From the NCBI RefSeq assembly GCF_003234565.1, contig NZ_QKTU01000001.1:248001-312000 (forward strand): a stretch of 64,000 nt of DNA, written 5' to 3'. Source of the DNA: Curtobacterium sp. MCBD17_013 (GTDB lineage Bacteria > Actinomycetota > Actinomycetes > Actinomycetales > Microbacteriaceae). The notes under the pieces were generated by a model that made no database searches, was not told the DNA's origin, and saw only the letters and a program-made list of their open reading frames with translations. Both the position numbers and the translations under genes were made by a program. Below, piece after piece: positions 20,491 to 33,376 of this stretch (positions are counted from its first letter, which is position 1; each line of letters begins with the position of its first letter).

Positions 20491-21622
20491 CAGCACCGCA
20501 CACCCCGCATCCTCGTCCGACGAGCCCGAGGTCACCGTCGACCTCGCCGTGGACGGCATCGCCATGGTGCAACTCCTCGGGCCGCAGGACCGCCTGCTCC
20601 GCACGGTCGAGCGGCAGTACCCGACCGTCCGCGTGCTGGTCCGCGGCAACGAGGTCAGCCTCACCGGTCCGGAGCGCGACGTCGCACACGCCCGTGTCCT
20701 CGTCGACGAGCTCATCACCATGGTGCGTCGCGGCCAGGACATCGGACAGGCGGACGTCGCCACCTCCGCCCGCGTCATCGAGGACGACCGCCGGCCGACC
20801 GACCTGTTCGGCACCCCCATCGTGCAGAGCCGCGGCAAGTCCGTCCGGCCCAAGACGGACGGCCAGCGTGCCTACGTCGACGCGATCGACGAGAACACGA
20901 TCACGTTCGGCATCGGACCGGCCGGCACGGGCAAGACCTACCTCGCCATGGCGAAGGCCGTGCAGGCGCTGCAGCGACGTGAGGTCAACCGGATCATCCT
21001 GACCCGCCCGGCGGTGGAGGCCGGTGAGAAGCTCGGGTTCCTGCCCGGCACGCTCACCGACAAGATCGACCCGTACCTCCGGCCGCTGTACGACGCCCTC
21101 AACGAGATGATGGACCCCGAGCTGGTCCCGAAGCTCCTGGCGTCCGGCACGGTCGAGGTCGCACCGCTCGCGTACATGCGTGGTCGCACGCTCAACGACT
21201 CGTTCGTGGTCCTCGACGAGGCGCAGAACACGACGCCCGAGCAGATGAAGATGTTCCTCACCCGGCTCGGCTTCGGCTCGAAGATGGTCGTCACCGGCGA
21301 CATCACGCAGGTCGACCTGCCCGCGCAGGTGAGCGGTCTGCGGCTCGTGACCCAGATCCTCGACCAGGTCGACGACATCCACTTCGCGCGCCTGACGAGT
21401 GACGACGTCGTCCGTCACACGCTCGTCGGCCGCATCGTGGACGCCTACTCGCGCTACGACGAGGAGCGCCTCGCCGAGCAGGCAGGCGACCGACCGGGCG
21501 GTCGTGGCACTCCGTACCGGGGCAACCCCGACGGGACGAACCGCTCGGAGCGCCGTGGGCGACCGCCGCAGGACCGCCAGCAGAGCCCGTACCCGACCAG
21601 CGCCCGAGGAGGTAGCCGGTGA
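20480..21622 (+). CDS. phoH: PhoH-like ATPase
   Basis: A 380-residue P-loop ATPase of the PhoH family, usually next to ybeY and era and associated with RNA metabolism. An N-terminal KH-like region precedes the ATPase. Walker A is [15 protein letters not shown] and Walker B is [10 protein letters not shown], both as in PhoH, with the conserved [15 protein letters not shown] between them. TTG 20480 is chosen for its Shine-Dalgarno sequence (AGGAAGG, 20468-20474) within the HIT gene; there is no closer ATG or GTG in frame. The C-terminal ~50 residues are Arg/Gly/Pro-rich and probably disordered. The stop overlaps the ybeY start. Confidence 0.93.
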   Translation: MPVSSTAHPASSSDEPEVTVDLAVDGIAMVQLLGPQDRLLRTVERQYPTVRVLVRGNEVSLTGPERDVAHARVLVDELITMVRRGQDIGQADVATSARVIEDDRRPTDLFGTPIVQSRGKSVRPKTDGQRAYVDAIDENTITFGIGPAGTGKTYLAMAKAVQALQRREVNRIILTRPAVEAGEKLGFLPGTLTDKIDPYLRPLYDALNEMMDPELVPKLLASGTVEVAPLAYMRGRTLNDSFVVLDEAQNTTPEQMKMFLTRLGFGSKMVVTGDITQVDLPAQVSGLRLVTQILDQVDDIHFARLTSDDVVRHTLVGRIVDAYSRYDEERLAEQAGDRPGGRGTPYRGNPDGTNRSERRGRPPQDRQQSPYPTSARGGSR

Positions 21623-22080
21623 GCATCGAGCTGAACAACGAGTCCGGCGTCGAGGTCGACGAGGACGCCGTCCAACGTCTCGCGGCCTTCGCGCTCGATG
21701 CCATGCACGTCCACGCCGACGCCGAGCTCGCGATCGTGCTCGTGGACGAGGGCGCGATGGAACAGCTGCACGTCCAGTGGATGGACGAGCCCGGCCCGAC
21801 CGACGTCCTGAGCTTCCCGATGGACGAACTCCGGCCCGGCACCGAGGACGACCCGACACCTCCCGGACTCCTCGGCGACATCGTGTTGTGTCCCCAGGTC
21901 GCGGCGGAGCAGGCGCGGACGGCCGGTCACTCGACGCTCGACGAACTCCTCCTCCTCACCTGCCACGGTGTGCTGCACCTGCTCGGCTTCGACCACGCCG
22001 AGCCGGACGAGAAGGCCGAGATGTTCGGGTTGCAGGGCGAGATCCTCAGCGCCTTCGCGGCGCAGCGTCGAGGCCGGTGA
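21619..22080 (+). CDS. ybeY: Endoribonuclease YbeY
   Basis: A 153-residue single-strand-specific metal-dependent RNase involved in 16S rRNA 3'-end maturation and ribosome quality control. The zinc site is the family motif [11 protein letters not shown] at ~115-125 (three His). An acidic segment and [11 protein letters not shown] precede it. GTG 21619 has a strong AGGAGGT Shine-Dalgarno sequence (21607-21613) and overlaps the phoH stop. Its stop overlaps the GTG of the CNNM/CorC gene. Confidence 0.96.
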   Translation: MSIELNNESGVEVDEDAVQRLAAFALDAMHVHADAELAIVLVDEGAMEQLHVQWMDEPGPTDVLSFPMDELRPGTEDDPTPPGLLGDIVLCPQVAAEQARTAGHSTLDELLLLTCHGVLHLLGFDHAEPDEKAEMFGLQGEILSAFAAQRRGR

Positions 22081-23405
22081 CCCCGGTGCTCCTGGTCGCC
22101 GTGCTGCTCGCGGTGGCGGCCGCACTGGTCGTGCTCGGCGGTCTGCTCGCCGCCTCGGACGCCGCGTTGTCGGTGATGTCCCGAGCGGACCTCGACGAGA
22201 TCGCCGAGCACAGCCGGTACCGCCGGGCCGTCGAGGCCATCTCCGACGACCCGGGAGCGCACCTCAACGCCCTCAACTTCTTCCGCGTCCTCGCCGAGAC
22301 GGCGGCGGCCGTGCTCGTCACGGTCGCGCTCGTGCGCGTCTTCGCGGTCTGGTGGGTCGCGCTGCTCGTCTCGGCGGCGGTCATGACGGCCGTCTCCTTC
22401 GTCCTCGTGGGGTCGAGTCCGCGGAGCGTCGGCCGTGCCCACGCCGGCCAGCTCATCGCGTGGACGGGCGGCCTCGTGCACGCGGTCCGCATCGTGCTCG
22501 GGCCGCTCGCGACCGTCCTCGTCGCGATCGGGGACCGCGTGACCCCGGGGCGGAGCGGAGGGTCGAGCGTCGCGACGGAGGAGCAGCTGCTCAGCATCGT
22601 CGACGAGGCGGCCGAGAGCAACGTGCTCGAGGCGGACGACCGCGAGCTCATCCACTCGGTGTTCGAGTTCAGCGACACGCTCGTCCGCGAGGTCATGGTC
22701 CCGCGCACGGACATGACGACCGTCGACGTCGACGACACCCTCGCCACCGTGATGGAGCGGTCGCTGCGGTCGGGGGTGTCCCGCATGCCGGTCATCGGCC
22801 GTGACAGCGACGACGTCCTCGGGGTCGTCCACCTGCGCGACGTCGCCCGCGCCCTGTACGAGCGCGCGGGATCCGCCACCGCTGACGTCACGACCGTGTT
22901 GCGTCCCGCCGAGTTCGTGCCGGAGTCGAAACCGGCGGACGAGACCCTGCGGTTCATGCAGGCGGTGAAGAACCACCTGCTCCTCGTGGTGGACGAGTAC
23001 GGCGGCGTCGCGGGACTCGTCACCATGGAGGACCTCATCGAGGAACTCGTGGGAGACATCTCGGACGAGTACGACCGCACCGTCGTGGACCGCACCGAGA
23101 TCCGCCCGGGCGTCTGGCGCATCTCGGCACGGCTTCCGGTCGACGAGCTCGGCGACCTCTTCGGGATGGAGCTCGACGACGACGACGTCGACACGGCGGG
23201 TGGCCTGCTCGTCAAGGAGCTCGGCCAGCTGGCCACCGCGGGGGACACCGTCACGGTGTCCGGCGTCGAGCTCACCGCGGAACGGGTGGAAGGCCGACGT
23301 CGCGACCTGGTCACCCTGCTCGTCGAGCGGGCACCGACGCCGGACGACGCCCCGGCACTCGACGACGAACCGACCCCCACGACGACGGGACACCACACCG
23401 CATGA
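22077..23405 (+). CDS. CNNM/CorC (HlyC) family membrane protein with CBS domains
   Basis: A 442-residue protein. The N-terminal DUF21 transmembrane domain (~1-150, with about three to four helices) is followed by two CBS domains (~195-320; [20 protein letters not shown] is the signature linker) and a CorC/HlyC C-terminal domain (~340-420). This architecture is linked to magnesium or cobalt efflux; the old name hemolysin is misleading. GTG 22077 overlaps ybeY. The C-terminal tail is acidic and Thr-rich. The position between ybeY and era is conserved in bacteria. Confidence 0.9.
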   Translation: MTPVLLVAVLLAVAAALVVLGGLLAASDAALSVMSRADLDEIAEHSRYRRAVEAISDDPGAHLNALNFFRVLAETAAAVLVTVALVRVFAVWWVALLVSAAVMTAVSFVLVGSSPRSVGRAHAGQLIAWTGGLVHAVRIVLGPLATVLVAIGDRVTPGRSGGSSVATEEQLLSIVDEAAESNVLEADDRELIHSVFEFSDTLVREVMVPRTDMTTVDVDDTLATVMERSLRSGVSRMPVIGRDSDDVLGVVHLRDVARALYERAGSATADVTTVLRPAEFVPESKPADETLRFMQAVKNHLLLVVDEYGGVAGLVTMEDLIEELVGDISDEYDRTVVDRTEIRPGVWRISARLPVDELGDLFGMELDDDDVDTAGGLLVKELGQLATAGDTVTVSGVELTAERVEGRRRDLVTLLVERAPTPDDAPALDDEPTPTTTGHHTA

Positions 23406-24331
23406 CCACCACCGGATCCACCAGCGATGCCGCCGGGACCCCCTTCCGGGCCGGGTTCGTCTCGTTCGTCGGCCGCCCGAACGTGGGCAAGTCGACCCTG
23501 ACGAACGCCCTCGTCGGCGAGAAGGTCGCCATCACCTCCTCGAAGCCCCAGACCACCCGACGCGCGATCCGCGGCGTCGTGCACCGGCCCGACGGGCAGG
23601 TCGTCATCGTCGACACGCCCGGGGTCCACCGGCCCCGGACGCTGCTCGGGGAGCGCCTCAACGACCTCGTGCAGGCGACCCTCGGTGACGTCGACGTCAT
23701 CGGGTTCTGCGTGCCCGCGAACGAGCCGATCGGTCCCGGCGACCGGTTCATCAACGCGCAGCTCGACGCCCACCCGCGCGCGCGCACGATCGCGATCGTC
23801 ACGAAGACCGACCGCGCCTCACGTGAGCAGGTGGCGGCGCAACTGCTCGCGGTGTCCGAACTGCGCGACTGGGACGCGATCGTGCCGACGTCGGGGATCC
23901 GCGGCACCCAGCTCGACGAACTCCTGGACGAGGTCGTGCGGCTGCTGCCGGAGTCGCCCGCGCTCTACGACGCCGAGACCGTGACCGAGGAGACCGCGAG
24001 CGACCGCGTCGCCGAGCTCGTCCGCGAGGCCGCGCTCGAGGGCGTCCGCGACGAACTGCCGCACTCCCTCGCGGTGGTGATCGACGACATGGTCGAGCGG
24101 GACGACGAGGACGACGACACGCTCGACGTGTACGTGAACCTCTTCGTCGAGCGGGACAGCCAGAAGGCGATCGTCATCGGGCGCGGGGGTGAACGCCTGC
24201 GGGACGTCGGCTCCCGGGCGCGCGCGGAGATCGAGCGGCTCCTCGGGCGACACGTCTACTTGAACATCCGGGTGAAGGTCGCCAAGGAGTGGCAGCGCGA
24301 CCCCAAGCAGCTCGGTCGTCTCGGGTTCTGA
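23402..24331 (+). CDS. era: GTPase Era
   Basis: A 309-residue GTPase that binds the 3' end of 16S rRNA during 30S assembly. Motifs: GRPNVGKSTL (G1), a Thr-rich switch I (SSKPQTTRRAIRG), VDTPGVH (G3) and VTKTDRAS (G4). The KH domain lies at the C-terminus (VIGRGGERLRDVGSRARAEI, then HVYLNIRVKVAKEWQ). ATG 23402 overlaps the upstream stop. It is the last gene of the HIT-phoH-ybeY-CNNM-era run and is followed by a perfect hairpin. Confidence 0.97.
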   Translation: MTTTGSTSDAAGTPFRAGFVSFVGRPNVGKSTLTNALVGEKVAITSSKPQTTRRAIRGVVHRPDGQVVIVDTPGVHRPRTLLGERLNDLVQATLGDVDVIGFCVPANEPIGPGDRFINAQLDAHPRARTIAIVTKTDRASREQVAAQLLAVSELRDWDAIVPTSGIRGTQLDELLDEVVRLLPESPALYDAETVTEETASDRVAELVREAALEGVRDELPHSLAVVIDDMVERDDEDDDTLDVYVNLFVERDSQKAIVIGRGGERLRDVGSRARAEIERLLGRHVYLNIRVKVAKEWQRDPKQLGRLGF

Positions 24332-24339
24332 TCGCCAGT

Positions 24340-24367
24340 CCGGCGTCATCCGATCGGATGACGCCGG
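24340..24367 (+). terminator. Terminator hairpin after era
   Basis: A perfect 28-bp palindrome: 12-bp stem CCGGCGTCATCC / GGATGACGCCGG with a GATC tetraloop, 8 nt after the era stop. No U-tract. Confidence 0.8.
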
Positions 24368-24422
24368 GGCGCCTCGCGGGGGACTTCCCGGACGACGGCT
24401 GCGTGGGGCCGGTCAGCGGCCG

Positions 24423-24428
24423 TAGCGT
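24423..24428 (+). promoter_or_regulatory. -10 element of the leaderless histidine kinase gene
   Basis: TAGCGT, 7 nt before GTG 24436. Confidence 0.55.
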
Positions 24429-24435
24429 TGTCGGC

Positions 24436-25671
24436 GTGTTCCGGACCATGCTGCGCAGCCAGATGGCGTTCGACGTCGTGCTGGCGCTCGTCGCGGCGGT
24501 CGTCGCGGTCCTGGGCGGCGACCGGTGGTCGGGTCTGACCTGGCTGCTCGGCGGGTTGTTCGGACTCGCCCTGGCGCTCCGACGACTCGCGCCCGGGCGT
24601 GGGCTCGCCATCGCGTGGGTGGGCGCACTCGTCCAGATGTACGTCAGCGCGAACGTCGCCGTCGCCGACCTCATGATCCCCGGTGTGCTCTACGGGACGG
24701 CCCTCTACGGCTCACCCCGGGTGCGTCGGTTCGGCCTCACGTCGGCGCTGGTGGGGTCCGTGGTCGGCGCGCTGTACCTGACGGTCAAGGAGTACCTCCA
24801 GCGATACGACCTCGTCGGCTCGCTCATCGAGCACCCCACGCAGCTCGTGCGCGAGGCGGCGCAGGGCGCGGGCTACTTCGTCGTCATCGTGGCGTTGCTC
24901 GTCCTGCCGTGGCTCGCGGGCGCGGTGGCCCGCGCCCGTGGCGTGGCGCGCGTCAGTCTCGAGGCCCAACTCCTCGCCGAGCGCGACGCGGCCCGTTCGG
25001 ACCGAGCCGTGGCGGTCGAGCAGGAACGGGTGCGCATCGCCCGCGAGATGCACGACATCGTGGCGCACTCGCTCGCGGTCGTGATCGCGCAGGCCGACGG
25101 CGCCCGCTACGCGATGCGGTCCTCCCCGGAGAGCGCGGACGCCGCGCTGGCGACGATCGGCGCGACCGCCCGCCGTGCCCTCGGCGACGTCCGTGAGCTC
25201 CTCGGCGCACTGCGGCACGACGAGGCGCCGGGTCCGACGCCGGCCCTCGACGACATCGAGCAGCTCGTGCGGGACATGCGGCAGGTCGGCCTGGACGTCC
25301 AGGTCGAGCGCGCGGGCGAACCCGAGCACCTGCCCACCACATCGCAGCTCGCCGTCTACCGCGTCGTGCAAGAGGGCCTGACGAACGCGTTGAAGCACGG
25401 CGACCGGAGCGGACCCGTCCGACTCGCGCTGCGGTACGCTCCCGACCACGTCGAGGTCGCCGTGGCGAACCGGCTCCCGCCCGAGGGCCACGGCGGCCAG
25501 GGCGTCGGGCACGGTCTGGTCGGGATGCGGGAGCGCGCGGCGTTGTCCGGCGGGACGATGTCCGCGGGGCCGACCAACGGTGAGTTCCGGGTGGCCGTCC
25601 GGCTGCCCACCGCCGGGAGCACCGGGGCCGTCCCGCTGCCCCGACATGGCCGAGAGGAAGGCGCACGATGA
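24436..25671 (+). CDS. Two-component sensor histidine kinase (NarL-partner class)
   Basis: A 411-residue membrane kinase. The N-terminal half has about five to six transmembrane helices and no large extracellular loop, as in intramembrane-sensing kinases. The HisKA_3 dimerisation helix holds the phospho-accepting His in REMHDIVAHSLAVVIAQ. The ATPase domain shows the N-box (VVQEGLTNALKHG) and G-box (GVGHGLVGMRERAALSGG). GTG 24436 fits a leaderless start; ATG 24448 is an alternative. The response regulator overlaps it by 4 nt and a MacB-like exporter follows, so it probably senses envelope stress or an exported compound (inference). Confidence 0.92.
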   Translation: MFRTMLRSQMAFDVVLALVAAVVAVLGGDRWSGLTWLLGGLFGLALALRRLAPGRGLAIAWVGALVQMYVSANVAVADLMIPGVLYGTALYGSPRVRRFGLTSALVGSVVGALYLTVKEYLQRYDLVGSLIEHPTQLVREAAQGAGYFVVIVALLVLPWLAGAVARARGVARVSLEAQLLAERDAARSDRAVAVEQERVRIAREMHDIVAHSLAVVIAQADGARYAMRSSPESADAALATIGATARRALGDVRELLGALRHDEAPGPTPALDDIEQLVRDMRQVGLDVQVERAGEPEHLPTTSQLAVYRVVQEGLTNALKHGDRSGPVRLALRYAPDHVEVAVANRLPPEGHGGQGVGHGLVGMRERAALSGGTMSAGPTNGEFRVAVRLPTAGSTGAVPLPRHGREEGAR

Positions 25672-26357
25672 CCGCACCGATCCGGGTCGCTCTGGTCGAC
25701 GACCAGGCGCTGTTCCGCACGGGCATCACGATGCTCGTCGAGTCGCAACCCGACCTGCTGTTCGTCGGTGAGGCGGGCGACGGCGCCGCCGGGGTCGAGC
25801 TCGTCCGACGGACGCGGCCCGACGTCGTGCTCATGGACGTCCGGATGCCGGTCATGGACGGCATCACGGCGACCGCCCGCATCGTCGAGGCGCGTGCCGA
25901 GGGTGCCGGCCCGCAGGTGCTCGTGCTCACGACCTTCGACTTCGACGAGGCGGCGGCGCGGGCGATCCGTGCCGGTGCGAGCGGCTTCGTGCTCAAGGAC
26001 GCCGACCCGGAGTTCCTGCTCGCGGCGATCCGGACCGTGCACGCAGGAACGACGGTGTTCGCGGCGGCGGCCACGCGCGACCTGTTGCGCCGGTTCCAGG
26101 AACGGTCCGCCCCGCCGGCACCTCCGGCTGCCTTCGCCGACCTGACCCCGCGGGAACGCGAGGTCTTCGACCTCGCCGCGCGTGGGTTGAGCAACGCGGA
26201 GATCGCCCGGCACGAGTTCGTCAGCGAGGCGACCGTGAAGACCCACGTCTCCCGTGTCCTCGGGAAGCTCGGGCTCCGCGACCGCGTGCGCCTCGTCGTG
26301 TTCGCGCACGAGCACGGCCTGGTCCCTCGAGAGCCGTCGGATCAGCCGCGAGGATGA
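25668..26357 (+). CDS. LuxR/NarL-type response regulator
   Basis: A 229-residue response regulator. The receiver domain (~1-125) has the acidic pair Asp11-Asp12, the phospho-accepting Asp57 in VLMDVRMPVMDG and Lys in FVLKDADPE. The LuxR-type helix-turn-helix (~155-220) contains LTPREREVFDLAARGLSNAE. ATG 25668 overlaps the kinase stop (ATGA). It probably activates the ABC exporter genes directly downstream, from which it is separated by a hairpin at 26360-26387. Confidence 0.95.
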   Translation: MTAPIRVALVDDQALFRTGITMLVESQPDLLFVGEAGDGAAGVELVRRTRPDVVLMDVRMPVMDGITATARIVEARAEGAGPQVLVLTTFDFDEAAARAIRAGASGFVLKDADPEFLLAAIRTVHAGTTVFAAAATRDLLRRFQERSAPPAPPAAFADLTPREREVFDLAARGLSNAEIARHEFVSEATVKTHVSRVLGKLGLRDRVRLVVFAHEHGLVPREPSDQPRG

Positions 26358-26359
26358 CG

Positions 26360-26387
26360 GGCGCGCGCCGCGGGACGGACGCGCGCC
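26360..26387 (+). terminator. Hairpin between the response regulator and the ABC exporter
   Basis: Perfect 8-bp stem GGCGCGCG (26360-26367) / CGCGCGCC (26380-26387), 12-nt loop, starting 3 nt after the regulator stop. It separates the two-component genes from the transporter unit. Confidence 0.5.
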
Positions 26388-26415
26388 GGGCCTCCCGGCC
26401 GCCAGGCTCGGAGGC

Positions 26416-27155
26416 ATGAACGAACCGATCATCCGTCTGGAACACGTCCGGAAGCAGTACGGCAGCGACGGCCGTGCGGTGGTCGCGCTCGACGACGTCA
26501 GCGTCACGATCGCCGCTGGTGCGTTCACGGCGGTGATGGGTCCCTCGGGCTCCGGCAAGTCGACGCTGATGCACGTCGCCGCGGGCCTCGACTCGGTCTC
26601 GAGTGGCCGGGTCGTGGTGGACGGCACCGACCTCACGACCCTCGACGACCGCGGACTCACCGACCTGCGCCGACGCCGCCTCGGGTTCGTGTTCCAGTCC
26701 TTCAACCTCGTCCCCACGCTCGACGTCCTCGAGAACATCGAGCTGCCGTTCCTGCTCGGAGGCCGCCGTCCGACCGCCGAGGAGCGGGACTTCATCGACC
26801 ACCTCGTCGGTCGCCTCGGCCTGGCGGATCGACTCGACCACCGACCCCACGAGCTGTCGGGCGGCCAGCAGCAGCGCGTGGCGATCGCGCGCGCGCTCGC
26901 CACCCGTCCCGCCGTCGTCGTCGCGGACGAGCCGACCGGAGCCCTCGATTCCCGCACCGGGAGGGACGTCCTCGCGATCCTCCGCGGTGCCGTCGGCGAG
27001 TGGGGACAGAGCGTCGTCATGGTGACGCACGACGCCGTCGCGGCCGCCAACGCGGACCGCATCCTGTTCCTCGCCGACGGACGGGTGGTCGGGGACCGGC
27101 CGTCCATGACGCCGGCGGAGATCTCGACGACGATGCTCGGGATGGAGGCCGCGGC

Positions 27156-27159
<4 letters not shown>
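26416..27159 (+). CDS. ABC transporter ATPase, MacB/LolD type
   Basis: A 247-residue ATP-binding subunit. Walker A is GPSGSGKSTLMH, Q-loop FVFQSFNLVPTL, signature LSGGQQQRVAIARAL, Walker B VVVADEPTGALDS, and H-loop VTHD. The FNLVP and DEPTGALDS forms mark the MacB/LolD class, which works with FtsX-like permeases to export peptides, antibiotics or lipoproteins. ATG 26416 has GGAGG upstream. The stop overlaps the permease ATG by 4 nt. Confidence 0.94.
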
Positions 27160-30610
<3,451 letters not shown>

Positions 30611-30611
30611 C

Positions 30612-30682
30612 GCCCTGCGACGGCGCCGTCGGAGGCCCTGCGCCAGCGCGCGGTCGGAGGCCCTGCGCCGGCGCCGTCGGAG
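30612..30682. repeat. Degenerate 23-25 bp tandem repeat between leuA and recO
   Basis: Three copies of a unit beginning GCCCTGCG and ending GTCGGAG at 30612-30634, 30635-30659 and 30660-30682, starting 1 nt after the leuA stop. Not coding. Similar in style to the repeats at 9307 and 40964. Confidence 0.8.
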
Positions 30683-30690
30683 GCCCGTGG

Positions 30691-30696
30691 GATCAT
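30691..30696 (+). promoter_or_regulatory. Possible -10 of leaderless recO
   Basis: GATCAT, 6 nt before GTG 30703. The position fits the window's pattern but the hexamer is weak. Confidence 0.35.
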
Positions 30697-30702
30697 GGTC
30701 CG

Positions 30703-31491
30703 GTGCCCCTGTACCGCGACGAGTGCGTCGTCCTCCGCACCCACAAGCTGGGTGAGGCGGACCGCATCGTCACGATGCTGAGTCGGCAGCATGGCAAGGT
30801 CCGTGCCGTGGCGAAGGGCGTCCGGCGCACCGCGAGCAAGTTCGGTGCGCGCCTCGAGCCGTTCATGGTCGTCGACGCGCAGTTCTACGAGGGCCGGTCG
30901 CTCGACATCGTGACGCAGGCCGAGTCGATCGGGTCGTACGGGGCGCAGATCGTCGCCGACTACGGCAGCTACACGGCCGCGAGCGCCATGGTCGAGACCG
31001 CCGACCGGCTGAGCGACGCCGATGCGGGCCTGCAGCAGTACCTGCTCCTCGTCGGGGCGCTCCGGTCGCTGTCCCGGCAGGAACACGCGTCGAGCCTGAC
31101 CCTCGACTCGTACCTGCTCCGCGCGATGAGCATCGCGGGATGGGCCCCGAGCTTCCGGGACTGCGCCGTCACCGGCGATCCCGGCCCGCACTCGGCGTTC
31201 GTCGTGCAGCTCGGCGGGGTCGTCGCGGACCGCGCGGCGCCGCCGGGCTCCCCACGACTCGATCCCGTGACGCTCGGCCTGCTCGGTGCGCTGCTTGCCG
31301 GGGACTGGGCGACGGCCGACGCGGCGGACGAGCGGACGCGCTCCCGGGCTTCCGGCGTGGTCGCGGCGTACGCGCAGTGGCACCTGGAACGATCGTTGCG
31401 CTCCCTCCCGCACGTCGACCGGAGCGAGCACCCCGTTCCGGTGACCCCCGGACCGACCGCAGGACGAGCAGAAGGAACCCCGAACGCATGA
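30703..31491 (+). CDS. recO: DNA repair protein RecO
   Basis: A 262-residue recombination mediator that helps load RecA on single-stranded DNA. The N-terminal OB fold (~1-80) has [20 protein letters not shown] and GARLEPF; the C-terminal helical domain follows. The zinc-finger region is degenerate: only Cys154 of the usual four cysteines remains ([20 protein letters not shown]), so metal binding there is unlikely. GTG 30703 gives a normal N-terminus. The 3' end is 4 nt inside uppS. Confidence 0.92.
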   Translation: MPLYRDECVVLRTHKLGEADRIVTMLSRQHGKVRAVAKGVRRTASKFGARLEPFMVVDAQFYEGRSLDIVTQAESIGSYGAQIVADYGSYTAASAMVETADRLSDADAGLQQYLLLVGALRSLSRQEHASSLTLDSYLLRAMSIAGWAPSFRDCAVTGDPGPHSAFVVQLGGVVADRAAPPGSPRLDPVTLGLLGALLAGDWATADAADERTRSRASGVVAAYAQWHLERSLRSLPHVDRSEHPVPVTPGPTAGRAEGTPNA

Positions 31492-32291
31492 GCCCCCGCC
31501 GATCGGTGCCAGCGGAACCGTTCCGACCGCTGGACTGGACCGGCGAACAGCCGCCGTCCCTCCCGGCCGGTGCGGTCCCGGAGCACGTCGCCGTCGTCAT
31601 GGACGGCAACGGGCGATGGGCGAACGAGCGCGGCCTGACGCGCATCGAGGGGCACCGCGCAGGCGAGGCGTCGTTGCTCGACGTCGTCGCGGGTGCGGTC
31701 CAGATCGGCGTGAAGCACCTGTCGGCGTACGCGTTCTCGACCGAGAACTGGAAGCGGTCCCCGGACGAGGTGCGGTTCCTCATGGGGTTCAACCGCGAGG
31801 TCCTGCACCGCCGTCGAGACCAGCTGAACGAGTGGGGCGTCCGCGTGCGCTGGGCCGGACGCAAGCCGCGGCTGTGGCGGAGCGTCATCGACGAGCTGCA
31901 GTACGCGGAGCGGATGACGGCCGGCAACGACACGCTCACGCTGACGATGTGCGTCAACTACGGCGGCCGCACCGAGATCGCCGACGCCGTCCGGAGCATC
32001 GCCGACGACGTGGCCGCGGGTCGGATGCGGCCCGCCCAGGTCACGGAGAAGGCGATCGCCCGACGGCTCTACACGCCGGAGATGCCCGACGTCGACCTGT
32101 TCGTCCGGAGCTCGGGGGAGCAGCGGACGAGCAACTTCCTGCTCTGGCAGTCGGCGTACGCCGAGATGGTGTTCCTCGACCGCCTGTGGCCCGACTTCCG
32201 CCGGCAGGACCTCTGGGACGCCATCCAGCTGTACGCCTCGCGGGACCGACGGTTCGGCGGCGCCGTGGACGCGCCGACGCCGCGCCCCTGA
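31488..32291 (+). CDS. uppS: Isoprenyl transferase (undecaprenyl diphosphate synthase family)
   Basis: A 267-residue cis-prenyltransferase that makes polyprenyl diphosphate, the lipid carrier precursor for cell-wall synthesis. The diphosphate-binding Asp39 lies in [30 protein letters not shown] and the C-terminal [20 protein letters not shown] are diagnostic. Start ATG 31488 has AGAAGGAA (31470-31477) upstream and overlaps recO. Product chain length (decaprenyl or undecaprenyl) cannot be read from sequence. A hairpin separates it from the convergent lipoprotein gene. Confidence 0.94.
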   Translation: MSPRRSVPAEPFRPLDWTGEQPPSLPAGAVPEHVAVVMDGNGRWANERGLTRIEGHRAGEASLLDVVAGAVQIGVKHLSAYAFSTENWKRSPDEVRFLMGFNREVLHRRRDQLNEWGVRVRWAGRKPRLWRSVIDELQYAERMTAGNDTLTLTMCVNYGGRTEIADAVRSIADDVAAGRMRPAQVTEKAIARRLYTPEMPDVDLFVRSSGEQRTSNFLLWQSAYAEMVFLDRLWPDFRRQDLWDAIQLYASRDRRFGGAVDAPTPRP

Positions 32292-32331
32292 GCGTCGCAG
32301 GCATCGCGGGCGGCCCGCAGCCAGCCGGCCC

Positions 32332-32375
32332 GCTGCCAGCCGGTCCCGTGGCGAGCCGCGGAACCGGCCGGCAGC
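32332..32375 (+). terminator. Hairpin between uppS and a convergent lipoprotein gene
   Basis: 13-bp stem with one mismatch: GCTGCCAGCCGGT (32332-32344) / ACCGGCCGGCAGC (32363-32375). It can serve both strands. The region also has imperfect repeats of CAGCCGG. Confidence 0.6.
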
Positions 32376-32388
32376 AGCGGCGCGACCG

Positions 32389-33162
32389 TCAGACGACGGT
32401 CGAGCGGTACCCGGACGCGACGAGCTGTCCGCCGCGCAGGGTGAGGACGGCGCTCGAGTGCTCGCTGCCGTCGGCGTCGTCCTTGCCCGGCGCGGGTCCG
32501 GTCCACGCGACGTCGATCGTGGCGTCCGAGACGACCGTGCTGTGCAGGGACACGATGTTGTGGGAGAGCTGCTCGGGCGCGTAGACGGACACGAACTGCA
32601 GGCTGGTCCCGCTCGTCCACCGCCAGACGCCGACGACCTCGGGCCACGGGACCCCGCCTGCGTCGCAGTACAGACCCGCGACGACGTCGTGGCTGCCGGC
32701 GCCCTCGAGCGACCCGACGCTGGTGAGCGCCGCCTCGGAGCGCCCCTCGCCCACGAGGGAGGACAGGGCGACCGTCCCCGCGTGCGCGGGCTGGGCGGGC
32801 AGTCGACCGTGCACGAGCCGCCCCGCGGTGTGCCCGCAGAGCGCCGGCACCGGAGCGTCCTGCAGCATCGCGACGAGGGCATCGCTGCTCGGCGTGCTCG
32901 CGGCCGGCGCCGCGCTCGGCGTGGTCGGTCTGCTGTTCGGTGTCGGGGAGCTCGTGGCGGTCGTTGCGGGTGTCGAGGCAGCGGTGGGCACGGCGCTCGC
33001 AGAGGACGTCGTCGTGGTGCGGTGCGCGACCGCGGTCCCGTCGGGTCGGGTGGTACCGGCGGTGCAGCCGGTGATCGCGAGGGCGGTGGTGACGCCGAGC
33101 GCGATCGTGGTCCCCCAAGCGAGCGCACGGCTGCTGCCGCCACGCACGCGGTGTGTTGTCAT
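32389..33162 (-). CDS. Putative secreted lipoprotein of unknown function
   Basis: A 257-residue lipoprotein. The N-terminus has Arg residues, a hydrophobic stretch and the lipobox ITGC with Cys33. A long Ser/Thr/Ala/Pro linker (~40-90) leads to a globular domain (~95-257) with conserved-looking stretches GRLPAQPAHAGTVALSSLVG and GLYCDAGGVPWPEVVGVWRW. No family is recognised. Start 33162 is chosen because it gives a compact signal peptide; a start 15 codons upstream would place extra polar residues ahead of it. A palindrome (GTTGAC-N5-GTCAAC) lies 30 nt upstream. Confidence 0.78.
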   Translation of the reverse strand: MTTHRVRGGSSRALAWGTTIALGVTTALAITGCTAGTTRPDGTAVAHRTTTTSSASAVPTAASTPATTATSSPTPNSRPTTPSAAPAASTPSSDALVAMLQDAPVPALCGHTAGRLVHGRLPAQPAHAGTVALSSLVGEGRSEAALTSVGSLEGAGSHDVVAGLYCDAGGVPWPEVVGVWRWTSGTSLQFVSVYAPEQLSHNIVSLHSTVVSDATIDVAWTGPAPGKDDADGSEHSSAVLTLRGGQLVASGYRSTVV

Positions 33163-33191
33163 CGGATCTCGTCCTGTCGTTCGTGGTGTTT

Positions 33192-33208
33192 GTTGACCGA
33201 TCGTCAAC
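33192..33208 (-). promoter_or_regulatory. Palindromic candidate operator upstream of the lipoprotein gene
   Basis: GTTGAC-CGATC-GTCAAC (6-bp perfect arms, 5-nt spacer). Read on the minus strand it contains TTGACG, which could serve as a -35. A regulator binding here could control the lipoprotein gene; the regulator is unknown. Confidence 0.35.
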
Positions 33209-33316
33209 TGGACATGACGGTACGCATTCCCCGACGACGTGGCGTACCGGTCCGATCACGGTCCGCTCGGTGTCGGCTGTGGGCGCTGAGCGCCCGCACA
33301 GGCGGAGTGCCGCCGG

Positions 33317-33322
33317 TAGCAT
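33317..33322 (+). promoter_or_regulatory. glyS promoter -10
   Basis: TAGCAT, about 55 nt before the glyS start. A perfect GGGCGC-TGA-GCGCCC hairpin (33281-33295) lies just upstream, near the expected -35. Confidence 0.4.
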
Positions 33323-33376
33323 TGCCCGGTACGTCACCGCACCGGGCATCCAGCTCGGCGACCTCTGGAGCACCCT

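Noticed and set aside
24340..24367. Perfect palindrome after era as an operator for the kinase gene
   Set aside because: It starts 8 nt after the era stop, forms an ideal tetraloop hairpin and lies about 55 bp upstream of the kinase -10, so a terminator is the simpler explanation.
33163..33376. T-box before glyS
   Set aside because: No T-box motif (antiterminator sequence) is visible, and the likely leader is about 50 nt. glyS T-boxes are a Firmicutes feature.
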